Positions 52,201 through 59,678 of a DNA stretch of 64,000 bases are shown piece after piece. Position numbers and translations under genes: made by a program. The notes beneath the pieces were generated by a model. It made no database searches. It saw only the letters and a program-made list of their open reading frames with translations, and was not told where the DNA came from. The DNA comes from Mycolicibacterium bacteremicum. GTDB lineage: Bacteria; Actinomycetota; Actinomycetes; Mycobacteriales; Mycobacteriaceae. The stretch lies in contig NZ_MVHJ01000021.1 in the NCBI RefSeq assembly GCF_002086115.1, positions 1-64,000 of the forward strand, read 5' to 3'. Positions within the stretch are counted from its first letter, which is position 1. Each line of letters opens with the position of its first letter.

Positions 52201-53523
52201 GCGGTCGCGGCGCAAACGGTCGATGAGTTCGCCGCGTTCGGTGGCCGGTGATTGGCCGCTGAGGATGTAGAAGGCCAGTGCGCCGAGGCCAAAGATGTCG
52301 ATGCGCGCCGGGTCGGTGGGGCGTTGCCCTTCCGGGGCGCCGAACAGTTGCGCGGCGTCACTGGGGCTGGCGGCCATCAGGCTCAGCGACCCTGACGACA
52401 GCCGGCTCACGGCGGTGTCCGGGTTGGCCGGCAGCACCCCGGCGCTGTCCCAGTCGGTGATCTGCGGCAGCAGCTTCGAGCCGCGTTCGCGGATCGCGAC
52501 GGCCCGCGGGTTCAGCGTGCGATGCACTACCCGGTTGCGATGCGCGTAATGCACGATGTCGGCGATATCGCCGATCAGGTCAAGCTGGCGCTCCAGCGGC
52601 ATTGTGGCCTTGTTGTCGGCCAGCCACAGGTCCAGTGGGACGTCGTTCTTCGGTTGCGGGAACACCAGGCCGATGCCCAGCTCGGGCTCGTCGACGATGT
52701 CCTCGGGCACCTGCAGACCGTCGAAGCGCAGCCGGGACAGCAGGTGATATTCGGACGTGACGGCACGCTGGCGGGCATGCTTATCTGCCGACGACGCGCC
52801 TTGGCTGGTCAGGTAGAAGCGAATGCGGGCATGACGTTCGGCGTCGACATGGTGGAACGCCGGCCAGTCCTGCCAGCCCTCGCCGTCGGCCAGCGGTTGC
52901 TCATCGATGATCCAGGAGCCGACCTCGCGTTGCCGGCGCGGTGCCAGGCCGATGGCCTTCATCAGGCCCGCGATGAGTTGGCTGTCGCGCTCGGGGATCA
53001 GCTCATGGCGTCCCGGAGCGAGCAGCGCCTTCGAAATGCCAGGCAGCCTGGTCCGTCCTTCGAGGCCATCCAGGCCATAGAGGTTGATCTTTGAGGACTC
53101 GGAGAGTTCGCACTTGAACTCCTCGTGGTGCAGGAAGACCAGTTCCTGGACGTAGGGGATTCTCCGGACAGCCTCATGGCCACCTCGCTGGCGGATCGTG
53201 TCCTTGAGCAGTGAGGCGAAGTACTGGGCTTTGCGGCGAGCCAGCAGCAGCGGGGAGTCTTCCGACCGGCCGTTGCGCTGCCAGCGATGGTCGTTGCCGG
53301 TAAGGATGCCGCGGTAATGCTTGAGTTCGACGAGGTAGAGCGTGTCTTGGGCGAGGACCAGGAGGTCGACCTCATGCCAGTGGCCGCGGTTGTCGCGGAA
53401 CTCGAAGTTCGCCCAGGCGCGGTACGGCGGTGCGTCGGGGAGGGCCTGCTTGACGAGGTCAAGGCCGGCTTGTTCGTGGGCGAACTGCGACTCGGCGATC
53501 TGGACCCAGCGGTCGTCCCTCAC
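49291..53523 (-). CDS. pglW: BREX/Pgl serine/threonine kinase PglW with NERD domain
   Basis: First gene of the operon, 1,410 residues. Residues about 20-130 are a NERD nuclease-related domain (EVDLLVLAQDTLYLVELKHY). A first kinase-like domain has a degenerate catalytic loop (HRTLNPRAVAI, then ITDWDSAG, about 330-360); a second kinase from about 500 has THRDIKPSNLGV near 628 and FDFSMAG in place of DFG, so it may be active. The C-terminal 550 residues are helical and include a helix-hairpin-helix-like segment. PglW phosphorylates other Pgl proteins in Streptomyces. GTG start preceded by AAGGGGGAATT. Confidence 0.92.
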   Translation of the reverse strand: MRDDRWVQIAESQFAHEQAGLDLVKQALPDAPPYRAWANFEFRDNRGHWHEVDLLVLAQDTLYLVELKHYRGILTGNDHRWQRNGRSEDSPLLLARRKAQYFASLLKDTIRQRGGHEAVRRIPYVQELVFLHHEEFKCELSESSKINLYGLDGLEGRTRLPGISKALLAPGRHELIPERDSQLIAGLMKAIGLAPRRQREVGSWIIDEQPLADGEGWQDWPAFHHVDAERHARIRFYLTSQGASSADKHARQRAVTSEYHLLSRLRFDGLQVPEDIVDEPELGIGLVFPQPKNDVPLDLWLADNKATMPLERQLDLIGDIADIVHYAHRNRVVHRTLNPRAVAIRERGSKLLPQITDWDSAGVLPANPDTAVSRLSSGSLSLMAASPSDAAQLFGAPEGQRPTDPARIDIFGLGALAFYILSGQSPATERGELIDRLRRDRGLDLAAEMPQIRTKLRQLVLDATNPSPAERIADVGTFLDELGQARKEIFNEGTGTDPLDALPADVLDARFVYKQKLGAGSTAVGILVLDKQVGDAERVLKVAKDAEAAERLYAEAQVLGKLENEDRIVTLYDRLEVGGRTALLLRYAGRTTLAEELNNRGRLSIDVLERWGTDLLTAVVTLERVGVTHRDIKPSNLGVYQSSSRADTHLMMFDFSMAGVDARNVEAGTPPYLDPFLGIGGRRQYDSAAERYGAAVVLFEMATGGRPCYGPDENANPATVDDDVTLLPEMFEASIAAALVDFFRTALSRDAAARPDTAEDMLRAWRAVFTALGTKAADAGDDTAAENATAATPLGAAGLTARAVSALASVQVTTVGELLALDSTRLNRLVAREAKDTRKEITARYRAWAKRLGKDKKRTSGDALMGLDDAVAVLLSAVSGGRSSTRKDAAELLLGVTPGLDAFASSTELAAALDKASQRGPQLLKELQDDWAQRQDTRDLLDAIGDITRQVLSDFGGVAAIDTLTAEIRARLPEAAVPSPDLYHQAQADRTAGGLLRVALERVSEHETATGNKDFVRRRHGRRLALLATDELLIAAAESAAKRADEMVGSDLNVVIPPSTAARELGAAFQAGYRAVNDDADARTALPGESRLIRLAAAISKHAAVSGRGELHNRDIAPAAAIQTALTGLAQSESLSPSQIRSRVSARFPELDRVPAPPHLDTYLAQTTLNLEWDAGTGTYRFRDAKPPSATTLHTRKPTAVPTTTTTVSDESDHGIDQQAVLRRSIAEHGFLAVGVPIPADRPGQHERVAAELAGSFGGKLVDVTARLIEAMRTLAEQQGISWDLVRGADAADATPMDARGLRAVIDRVVPQLRKDLEASVFDGDARDEPLILTEVSPLARYGHLDVLAKLSDLAAPRRRPVWVILPQLRGQLGALVDRKPIQLGSPGGQFLVWKHTPDLVPARDDEGDR

Positions 53524-53743
53524 CGATCAATTCCCCCTTGGTCACGTGCGTGGTATCTAACTTACTGAGTGGAGCTCTGCTCGTTGCGGATAGCTGAAGG
53601 TTTTGCACCCGCCCCGACGCCAGTGCGGAGCCGGGATGGGATTCTGCCTGACGTGTCCGACAATATCTGGAGTGTTCGCTAGCAACCGATGGTGATGTCG
53701 CGATAGTGTGCGCACACGTTTCCAGAACTGCGGGGGTGGTTGC
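53524..53743. promoter_or_regulatory. Divergent promoter region between pglW and the two-gene module
   Basis: A 220-bp, AT-richer stretch. TAGTGT at 53704-53709 is a candidate -10 for the plus-strand module. An AAGGGGG ribosome site for pglW lies near 53534-53540 on the minus strand. The only place from which the whole BREX-McrBC operon can be started. Confidence 0.4.
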
Positions 53744-54733
53744 ATGGTCTTGCCGTTGATACCGGTTGCTCTGATTGCTGTCGGTGCAGTCACCGGCGGT
53801 GGCGGACTGGCGTTGGGTGGGAAGGGTGGCCTTGCGATCAAGAAGGCCCAGTCGCAGCGCGGTGACGCGATCAAGCGGTACGAGGCGCGTCGAGAGCTGA
53901 GTGAGACTTGCGTCGCTGAGACGAATACACACCTTGAGGGCCTCGGCGGTGACCAACAGCAGGCGTTAGCCGACGTGGTGCTGCGTATGGCGGAGTTTCT
54001 TCGTCGCAACGAACGGCAGGTTCGGGAGAATGAGCGTTTGTTGGTCGACGGGATCGACGCAACGATGCAGCGAGTCACTGGGCTCACGACGCTCGACATC
54101 GATGCGGCGTCGTGGATTGCTGGAGCGCTTGGATCTGTTGGGGTTGGTCTCGGGGCTGGCGCGGGGGTCTCGGCAGCCGCCGCGAGCTTCGGTGTGGCCA
54201 GCACCGGAGCGGCGATATCTGGCCTGTCCGGCGTTGCTGCGACCAATGCTGCGATGGCATTTCTTGGCGGCGGCAGCCTGGCGTCCGGCGGGGGAGGGAT
54301 TGCCCTGGGGGCGGCCGCGCTCAATTTTGTGACATTCGGGCCCGCTCTCTTGATGGGTGGGTTTGTCACACATATGCAGGGCGACAAAGCTCTGACTAGC
54401 GCTAAGGAAGTGTGCGCCAAAGTCGACATCGGAATTGCCAAACTTGACGAGTTCGACGCCAAGCTGTCAGCCGTGGACACGCGGGTTGACGAGTTGCGCT
54501 CCGTACTCGGCGATCTGCGAGGACGAGCAGTCGCGGCGTTGGATCTGCTGGAATCCGAACCATTCGATGCAACTGTGCATGCAGACCGGTTCCAACGAGC
54601 AATGACTTTGGCGATGGCTGTGCGGGATGTTGCCGCCGCCCCCGTTGTGGACGAGGCCGGAGACCTGACGAAAGAGAGCGCGGACCTGACGGTCAGGTAT
54701 CGCGCGATGACTGAGGAGGCCGCCGGTGCCTGA
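53744..54733 (+). CDS. Glycine-rich, membrane-active protein (unassigned defence-island gene)
   Basis: A 329-residue protein. An N-terminal hydrophobic segment (PLIPVALIAVGAV) is followed by a helical region, then about 100 residues (roughly 115-215) of Gly/Ala/Ser-rich hydrophobic sequence including TGAAISGLSGVAATNAAMAF, LGGGSLASGGGG and FGPALLMGG: glycine-zipper-like repeats that could insert in membranes. The C-terminal 110 residues are coiled-coil-like (KVDIGIAKLDEFDAKL, VDTRVDELRSVLGDL). The layout resembles pore-forming effectors. ATG 53744 has GGGGTGG upstream; a GTG at 53708 is possible. Overlaps the next gene by eight bases. Family name unknown to me. Confidence 0.7.
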   Translation: MVLPLIPVALIAVGAVTGGGGLALGGKGGLAIKKAQSQRGDAIKRYEARRELSETCVAETNTHLEGLGGDQQQALADVVLRMAEFLRRNERQVRENERLLVDGIDATMQRVTGLTTLDIDAASWIAGALGSVGVGLGAGAGVSAAAASFGVASTGAAISGLSGVAATNAAMAFLGGGSLASGGGGIALGAAALNFVTFGPALLMGGFVTHMQGDKALTSAKEVCAKVDIGIAKLDEFDAKLSAVDTRVDELRSVLGDLRGRAVAALDLLESEPFDATVHADRFQRAMTLAMAVRDVAAAPVVDEAGDLTKESADLTVRYRAMTEEAAGA

Positions 54734-55157
54734 TCCCGCAAAGGTGCACACTGCCAAGGTGGTTGGACGGGCCGCCGGCGGTGTGACGGCGTTACAGGGT
54801 TTCGACGCGCTCCACCAGATCGTTTCTGCTGCCAAAGAATGCATCGCTGTTCATGAGACGGAGAAGAGTAAGCGCGCACGGCTGCAGACGTACGAGACCA
54901 CGGAAGTGGCGCGTATTAAGGCAGCTGAGTCGGTTCTCAAGGACTATTTTTCGAAGGTTTTCGCTGAGCGCCGATCAAACTTCGAGGAGCTGTTCAACCG
55001 ACTCGATGGAGCGTTGGAAGCGAACGACGGCGAAACTGTGGCTTTGATGGTGCGCGGGATCGTCGACATCGCGAAGACGTCGCCGCTCGCCGACCTTGGG
55101 GATCTGAGTCAGATTCGCGCTGCGCTTGATGATCCGGACCAGGTGTGGGAGCTCTAG
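54726..55157 (+). CDS. Helical partner of the glycine-rich protein, unassigned
   Basis: A 143-residue soluble protein, mostly charged helices (KSKRARLQTYETTEVARIKA; VFAERRSNFEELFNRLDGAL) and a conserved-looking end (IVDIAKTSPLADLGDLSQIR). No catalytic motif. The GTG overlaps the upstream gene by eight bases, so the two are translationally coupled and may be an effector with its regulator, antitoxin or chaperone. I have seen similar short proteins in defence regions but cannot name the family. Confidence 0.68.
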   Translation: MPDPAKVHTAKVVGRAAGGVTALQGFDALHQIVSAAKECIAVHETEKSKRARLQTYETTEVARIKAAESVLKDYFSKVFAERRSNFEELFNRLDGALEANDGETVALMVRGIVDIAKTSPLADLGDLSQIRAALDDPDQVWEL

Positions 55158-55364
55158 GGCAACAGTGGCTAACCCGCACGGACAACCTGCATGATTACGG
55201 GGGTTTCCTCCTGGGATTGCTAGATCGGCGTGAGCGCGAGGGTATTCGGTGACGATCCGTTCGATGTCGCCTCGGAAGTTGTCTGGCCGGAGACAGTAAT
55301 CTCGACGGTGAGCACGAAGCGGCCCGACCGGATCACAGCGGTCGATCGTTTTGGTGTTCTGGTA
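55158..55364. other. Segment between the two-gene module and the IS remnant
   Basis: About 200 bases. On the plus strand GTG 55230 opens VFGDDPFDVASEVVWPE with some protein character, and it is cut at the IS junction near 55364. It may be the start of a gene broken by the element. No match recognised. Confidence 0.3.
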
Positions 55365-56174
55365 GACCTTGCCGTCGGTTTGAGGCCGATACGGGCGGGT
55401 TCGACGATGCTCGATTGCGCCGAGTGCGTCTCGGAATGCGTGGGATCGGTAGCAGGATCCGTTGTCAGTCAACACTTTTTGCACAGTGATGCCGCACCCG
55501 TTGAACCAGGTGTTTGCGCGTGTCCAAAATGCTGCAACGGTTTCTTTGCGTACAACAGCCAGCAGCTCGCTATAAGACCAGCCGGGAGTGCCCGTCGATA
55601 GCGGTATGCAGGAAGTGGTAGCCGCGCAGCGGCTGACGGTGTTTGTTGAAGACACCGCTGCTCCTGCCGACGCTGCCGTTGTGGCCGCCTTTAGTCCGAC
55701 CGAGCATCCTCCATCCGCCGCCGGAGGGGATCTTTCCGAGCTTTTTGACGTCCACATGAACCAGATCACCGACAGCTACCGACTCGATCCTACGGATGAC
55801 GCGCCCGGTGGGGCGGTCTAACCACCGCAGCCGGGCGACCCCGTAGCGGGTCAGTACCCGGTGCACTGTGGAGGGATGTACGCCCAGCAGGTATCCGATT
55901 TGAGAGCTGGGCCGCAGCGGCGGATGACTCGGACCTTGATGATGCGGCGTTCGGTCCGGGTCGGAGTGCGGTTGGGACTGTAGTGGGGTCGTGAACTGCA
56001 ATCAGTCATGCCGGCCGGCCCGAGTTCGCGGTAGCGGCGAGCCCAGCGCGAGGCAGTCGTGACCGCGACCTGGAACCGTTCGGCGGCCCGGCGCAAAGGC
56101 CAGCCATCGTCGACTACGCGACGAGCCAGGCGCAGACGACCGGTTTCAGACAACGGGGCATTACGGTGGGACAT
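55365..56174 (-). pseudogene. IS481-family transposase, frameshifted and truncated
   Basis: Three frames supply consecutive parts: MSHRNAPLSETGRLRLARRV with the helix-turn-helix RRAAERFQVAVTTASRWARR (from 56174); then GYLLGVHPSTVHRVLTRYGV, RWLDRPTGRVIRRIE and DLVHVDVKKLGKIP; then SELLAVVRKETVAAFW, VLTDNGSCYRS and RTRPYRPQTDGKV. The DDE residues appear as DVKK, TDNG and an absent final Glu (family GKVER). At least two frameshifts plus loss of the end make it inactive. Confidence 0.75.
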
Positions 56175-56209
56175 GCAGACCTCCGAGAGGGTTGGTGCGT
56201 TCCTAGACA
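55365..56209 (-). mobile_element. Truncated IS481-family insertion sequence
   Basis: The end at 56209 has TGTCTAGGAACGCACCAACC on the minus strand, a terminal inverted repeat of the family, and the transposase starts 35 bases inside. The opposite end is absent: transposase sequence stops at about 55365, just after PQTDGKV, so at least 100 C-terminal residues and the second inverted repeat are lost. No target duplication can be seen. Confidence 0.72.
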
Positions 56210-57043
56210 GCTCGCACTTCACTCGGAGGTCTTCGTCATGTCACCGTGCCACGCCGTACCTAACGTCCGTGGTCAGTACACCTAGCCCGAGAGAAAGCAG
56301 CTGCTGATAAGCGCAAGAGGGAGGAGCGGGCCCGACTTGAGGAAAGAGACTCACGGAGGCGCTGGGCAAGCGAGGCGCAGCACTCCTCAAACGAGCGAAA
56401 TCTAGTGTGCAGCAGATCGTATCGACCGAGGCGGCCCAGTTGCGTCATCTCGGGGAGGTCGACTTCGCCTCGGACGTCAAAGACATCGAAGATAGTCTGA
56501 AGAAACTTCAAGCCCTGCAGGCGAAGGTAAATGAGCTGTCAGGACTGCCCGCGCCGAGCCCGCACGATCGAGATAGCGTTGCCCACGCAAAGTCCTCGAT
56601 ATCGAGGCTGGAGCGAAGGGCTAACGAACGCGTCAAGCTACTGAGTACGTCAACTTCGGCTACATCGGCGATCTTGAGGTTGGACGCGTGCTCGCGCTAC
56701 GTCGAACCGTGAATTACTACCTTGACAGCGACCCTCTCAAGTCGGCGGGGTTGGCTAACGAGTGCGTCATCATGGACGCCGCGGGTGGGCGGAACACGTC
56801 TCTCCAGCACTCCGGGGGCGCGCCCGCCGGGGGTGTCACTGCCTCGTGGCCTTCGCAATTCTTGGGAACAGATTTGGGAACACAACCCTGCGAAACCCCC
56901 GAAATCACATGGATGTAATCCCGCCGATCGAACACCTGAGAGGTTCTGACCTACACTTTCGAGACCGCACATGCGAAACCCCTTGAGACGCAGCCCATAA
57001 ACCCGGAGGCGGCTATCAAAGCCTGCGTACAAAAAGCGACACG
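56210..57043. other. Decayed region right of the IS remnant
   Basis: About 830 bases without an intact gene. It starts with a gene-like charged segment in plus-strand frames (ADKRKREERARLEERDS) that shifts frame into the 56407 fragment, and ends with TTGGGAACAGATTTGGGAAC-type direct repeats near 56862-56885, reminiscent of the end of tyrosine integrases but without a catalytic domain. Confidence 0.35.
56407..56712 (+). pseudogene. Helical protein fragment
   Basis: Reads QQIVSTEAAQLRHLGEVDF, ASDVKDIEDSLKKLQALQAK and HAKSSISRLERRANERVKLL: a clear amphipathic coiled-coil style with coding character, 101 codons. In-frame sequence extends upstream (ALLKRAKSSV) to a TGA near 56340, and an Arg/Glu-rich stretch just before it is in another frame, so this looks like the C-terminal part of a longer gene broken by frameshift near the IS. 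Identity unknown. Confidence 0.4.
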
Positions 57044-58570
57044 TCAGGTCAGCTCCTCCAGTAGCAGATCAAGTGCTGCGATCGCAGAATCAGCGACAGC
57101 TTTTGTAACTTCGTCGCCGGAGCGTAGCGCAACGCCAGGGTGGACATAATTTCGCCATTTCCTGAAGACATTATCCAACAGCTGAGCTGTACGAACGTTT
57201 ATATAACGCTGCGCCCCCTGTGCGTTTGGCGGATCACTGGCGAAGCCGGGGCAGGCCGCCTCGATCAGCTCTTGAAAGCCAAGCTTGACGGCCTGTGCTT
57301 TCGTCATTGTCGAGTAGTGGAGCACTATATCGAGCAAAATGCCTTCGATCGCAATTCCTGCCATGACCACTGATGCCCGGTAGTTGCCTGTTATGCGACA
57401 GCGCATCGACTCTAGCCGGTCGGCCATGATAAATTCACGAAGGGATGGCTCATGGATGCATGCGGTGCTGCTTTCGTCCGGCTCGGACTGAACTTCCAGA
57501 AGCTGCGGAAAATCCGGATCTGACCACCAGTCTGAAGGCGCGGCTCTGAACTTTGCAACCGATTGCCGGTCGCCGTGTGAATCCGAAGGTATTTGCCAGT
57601 GATCAAGGTGGCTACGCAGCGCCAGCGAGTGAGATAGCGCATCCCAGGTCAATTTGTTAGATTCGCTTGACTTGAAGACCAAGCGAGAAGCTTCAACCCA
57701 GTGGCTCAATCGATCGCCAACGAACTCGTTATACACGGGATGGCGACTGCTATGAGCGGAATTTTGATAGAACGCCGCGGTGAACAATGCCAGGCAGGCG
57801 AGGTCCATAGTTCTTGCGAACCGGTGCGTATGCGGCCCCGTGTAGTCGCCCGCCGGAATTAAGTATATTGTCCCTTGCCTATTCAACATGAGGTACTCAA
57901 CGCGCGATTTCTGGTTGATTGCATCATTTTCCGAAAGAACCGCATCCACTAGCTCACTATTTAAGGTCATTGGATCGCGGGTGCCGATCAGCAATGCGAC
58001 CAGGTCGGCAGTATTTTCAAATACAGAGCTTTGGAAGTCCGGGAATGGCAGATCCAGGCGAAGCTGGAATCCGAAATAGGAATTTGGGTATCGAAAAGTG
58101 TGAAAATCTAGCTCTCGATCTCCTGCGGCTAGAAAATTGACCATCCGCAGGGCGCGGTCAATCACGGGGATGTTTCGGGGCGAACGGAGAGTGTGCAAGT
58201 CGTCGAAATCGTTGTTTCCGAGCTCTTGTGCGCTTATGTTCACTGTCGCTCTTACGCGCGACAGCAGAACTCCTGGGAATAGCTCGCCCGATATTGATTT
58301 GATTGCACCAGTGACGTTGCCCATCTCTACCGAGCTGTCCGGCAGACGGGTTATTTCCTCTTCGAATAATCCCGAGTCTCGTGAAAACAACCGATAGAAT
58401 CCGTCCCTAGGTCGCAGCGCGTGGGGTACAACAATATACGGCTCAGGGATATCGAACTGGTTTACCAATGAGGGGTGCGGTTTCACATCGAAAAATCTTC
58501 GCACCCGGGATTCGGTCCACGAAAGCGCAGGAGCAGGCGTCGCAGCGACCCATTGCACATCCAGCTGCAT
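57044..58570 (-). CDS. Large unassigned protein with HEPN-like C-terminus
   Basis: A 508-residue protein from ATG 58570, preceded by GGGAGAAAAAG. The first 350 residues show no known domain; they contain many Phe, Arg and Asn and lower GC than core genes. The last 130 residues (YRASVVMAGIAIEGILLDIV ... DNVFRKWRNYVHPGVALRSG) resemble HEPN/DUF4145-type helices, with RNYVHPG as the candidate R-x-x-x-H RNase motif. HEPN proteins are frequent effectors in abortive infection. No antitoxin-like gene is adjacent. The assignment is by motif only. Confidence 0.6.
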   Translation of the reverse strand: MQLDVQWVAATPAPALSWTESRVRRFFDVKPHPSLVNQFDIPEPYIVVPHALRPRDGFYRLFSRDSGLFEEEITRLPDSSVEMGNVTGAIKSISGELFPGVLLSRVRATVNISAQELGNNDFDDLHTLRSPRNIPVIDRALRMVNFLAAGDRELDFHTFRYPNSYFGFQLRLDLPFPDFQSSVFENTADLVALLIGTRDPMTLNSELVDAVLSENDAINQKSRVEYLMLNRQGTIYLIPAGDYTGPHTHRFARTMDLACLALFTAAFYQNSAHSSRHPVYNEFVGDRLSHWVEASRLVFKSSESNKLTWDALSHSLALRSHLDHWQIPSDSHGDRQSVAKFRAAPSDWWSDPDFPQLLEVQSEPDESSTACIHEPSLREFIMADRLESMRCRITGNYRASVVMAGIAIEGILLDIVLHYSTMTKAQAVKLGFQELIEAACPGFASDPPNAQGAQRYINVRTAQLLDNVFRKWRNYVHPGVALRSGDEVTKAVADSAIAALDLLLEELT

Positions 58571-58881
58571 CTTTTTCTCCCTAATTGCGTGGCGCATCGA
58601 GGACTCGAACCTCGTCCGCGGTAAACCGCGTCCGCCCCACGGCGGCTGCGCCCAGAGGTCGCGCAAACGCCTTACGCAACGCACAACGCCTTATCATTGA
58701 CGTTTGGTCGGCTCCGGTCAACGAAGCGGGGCTTTCGGCGCGTCGGCCGGTTCGGTTCCCTGTTGACCTTACTGGATGTCATCGACCGCTGCATGTGAAG
58801 CAACGCCATCTCCTAGAGGTGGGCTAACCTTCAGCCCATGCAGTCACGTTTAGAGCTGTCTCGGACCGTAGAGGAACACTT
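58571..58881. other. Intergenic region with a tRNA T-arm-like hairpin
   Basis: On the minus strand, 58614-58598 forms a perfect T-arm (CGAGG-TTCGAGT-CCTCG) followed by ATGCGCCA. Further upstream CGCGGTTTACCGCG forms another hairpin. No complete cloverleaf can be drawn, so it is not called as a tRNA. The rest shows no feature except a probable leader for the gene at 58882. Confidence 0.4.
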
Positions 58882-59658
58882 GTGAGGTTTGCGACCTACA
58901 ACATTCTTGAAGGCGGCGACCTCTCGAGAGGTGATCGGACTGGTCAGATTCTTGACGGGATCAGGAAAATTGATCCTGATGTTCTCGCTCTGAATGAATG
59001 CCGTGGTTTCGATCGAAGTGACAGCCAGCGTTTCGAACTGTTCAAGAATGAGCTGTCGATGCAGGGTGTCATTAATGAGTCTGATAGCGGTAACCATATC
59101 GCTATAATGTATAAACCCCACGTGCCAGTTTTCGAGGCACACACCAAGCGCTCCGCTCTGATGTTTAATGGGTTCACTCGGATTAGTATCAATTCAGAGC
59201 AGGTCGGGCGTTTGGCCGTTATTGCGACGCACCTGCACCCATTCGCGGCGGCATTTCGTGTCGGCGAAATGCAGACTGTCGCGGCACGGGCTGCTTCTGC
59301 TCCCCAGTCGATCATTATGGGTGATATGAATAGCATTGCCCCGGGGGATGCGGCAAACGTGTTGGAGAATGCTCCCCGAACAATGATTGAACGGCTGAAG
59401 GGAATGACGGGTGATATCGATACGTCCGTGATTTCCCTCTTGTTAGAACGCGGCTACTGCGATCTTGGGCAAGCTGACCCTGTGTCGACCTATCCCACTA
59501 TGATCTCTCGCGAAAAAGCGCGACCGCAAGTCAGGCTGGACTACATCTTCGCAACCGAGGAAGTGGCCCAGTTGTGCCACAATTTCCACGTGTGCGATGA
59601 TGCCGCTTTCCAGCGTGCGTCGGACCATCTTCCTGTCGTCGCTGACATTGATATCTAG
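58882..59658 (+). CDS. Endonuclease/exonuclease/phosphatase-family protein
   Basis: A 258-residue protein of the EEP (DNase I/ExoIII-like) fold. Motifs in order: FATYNILEGG, DVLALNECRG (metal Glu), IATHLHPF, IIMGDMNSI (Asp/Asn), and ASDHLPVVADI (catalytic Asp-His). All expected catalytic residues are present, so it is likely active on DNA or a phosphoester. Starts GTG 58882. The next gene follows after 20 bases and encodes a membrane protein, suggesting a two-gene unit. Low GC marks it as island DNA. Confidence 0.85.
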   Translation: MRFATYNILEGGDLSRGDRTGQILDGIRKIDPDVLALNECRGFDRSDSQRFELFKNELSMQGVINESDSGNHIAIMYKPHVPVFEAHTKRSALMFNGFTRISINSEQVGRLAVIATHLHPFAAAFRVGEMQTVAARAASAPQSIIMGDMNSIAPGDAANVLENAPRTMIERLKGMTGDIDTSVISLLLERGYCDLGQADPVSTYPTMISREKARPQVRLDYIFATEEVAQLCHNFHVCDDAAFQRASDHLPVVADIDI

Positions 59659-59678
59659 ATTCTGATTGCGAGGCGAGC

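Noticed and set aside
56860..56920. Tyrosine integrase C-terminus near the GGGAACA direct repeats
   Set aside because: No RxxR...Y catalytic residues upstream, and the frames are short; the resemblance is only to a low-complexity tail.
58590..58680. Complete tRNA gene on the minus strand
   Set aside because: T-arm is perfect but no consistent acceptor, D and anticodon arms can be drawn within a normal length.
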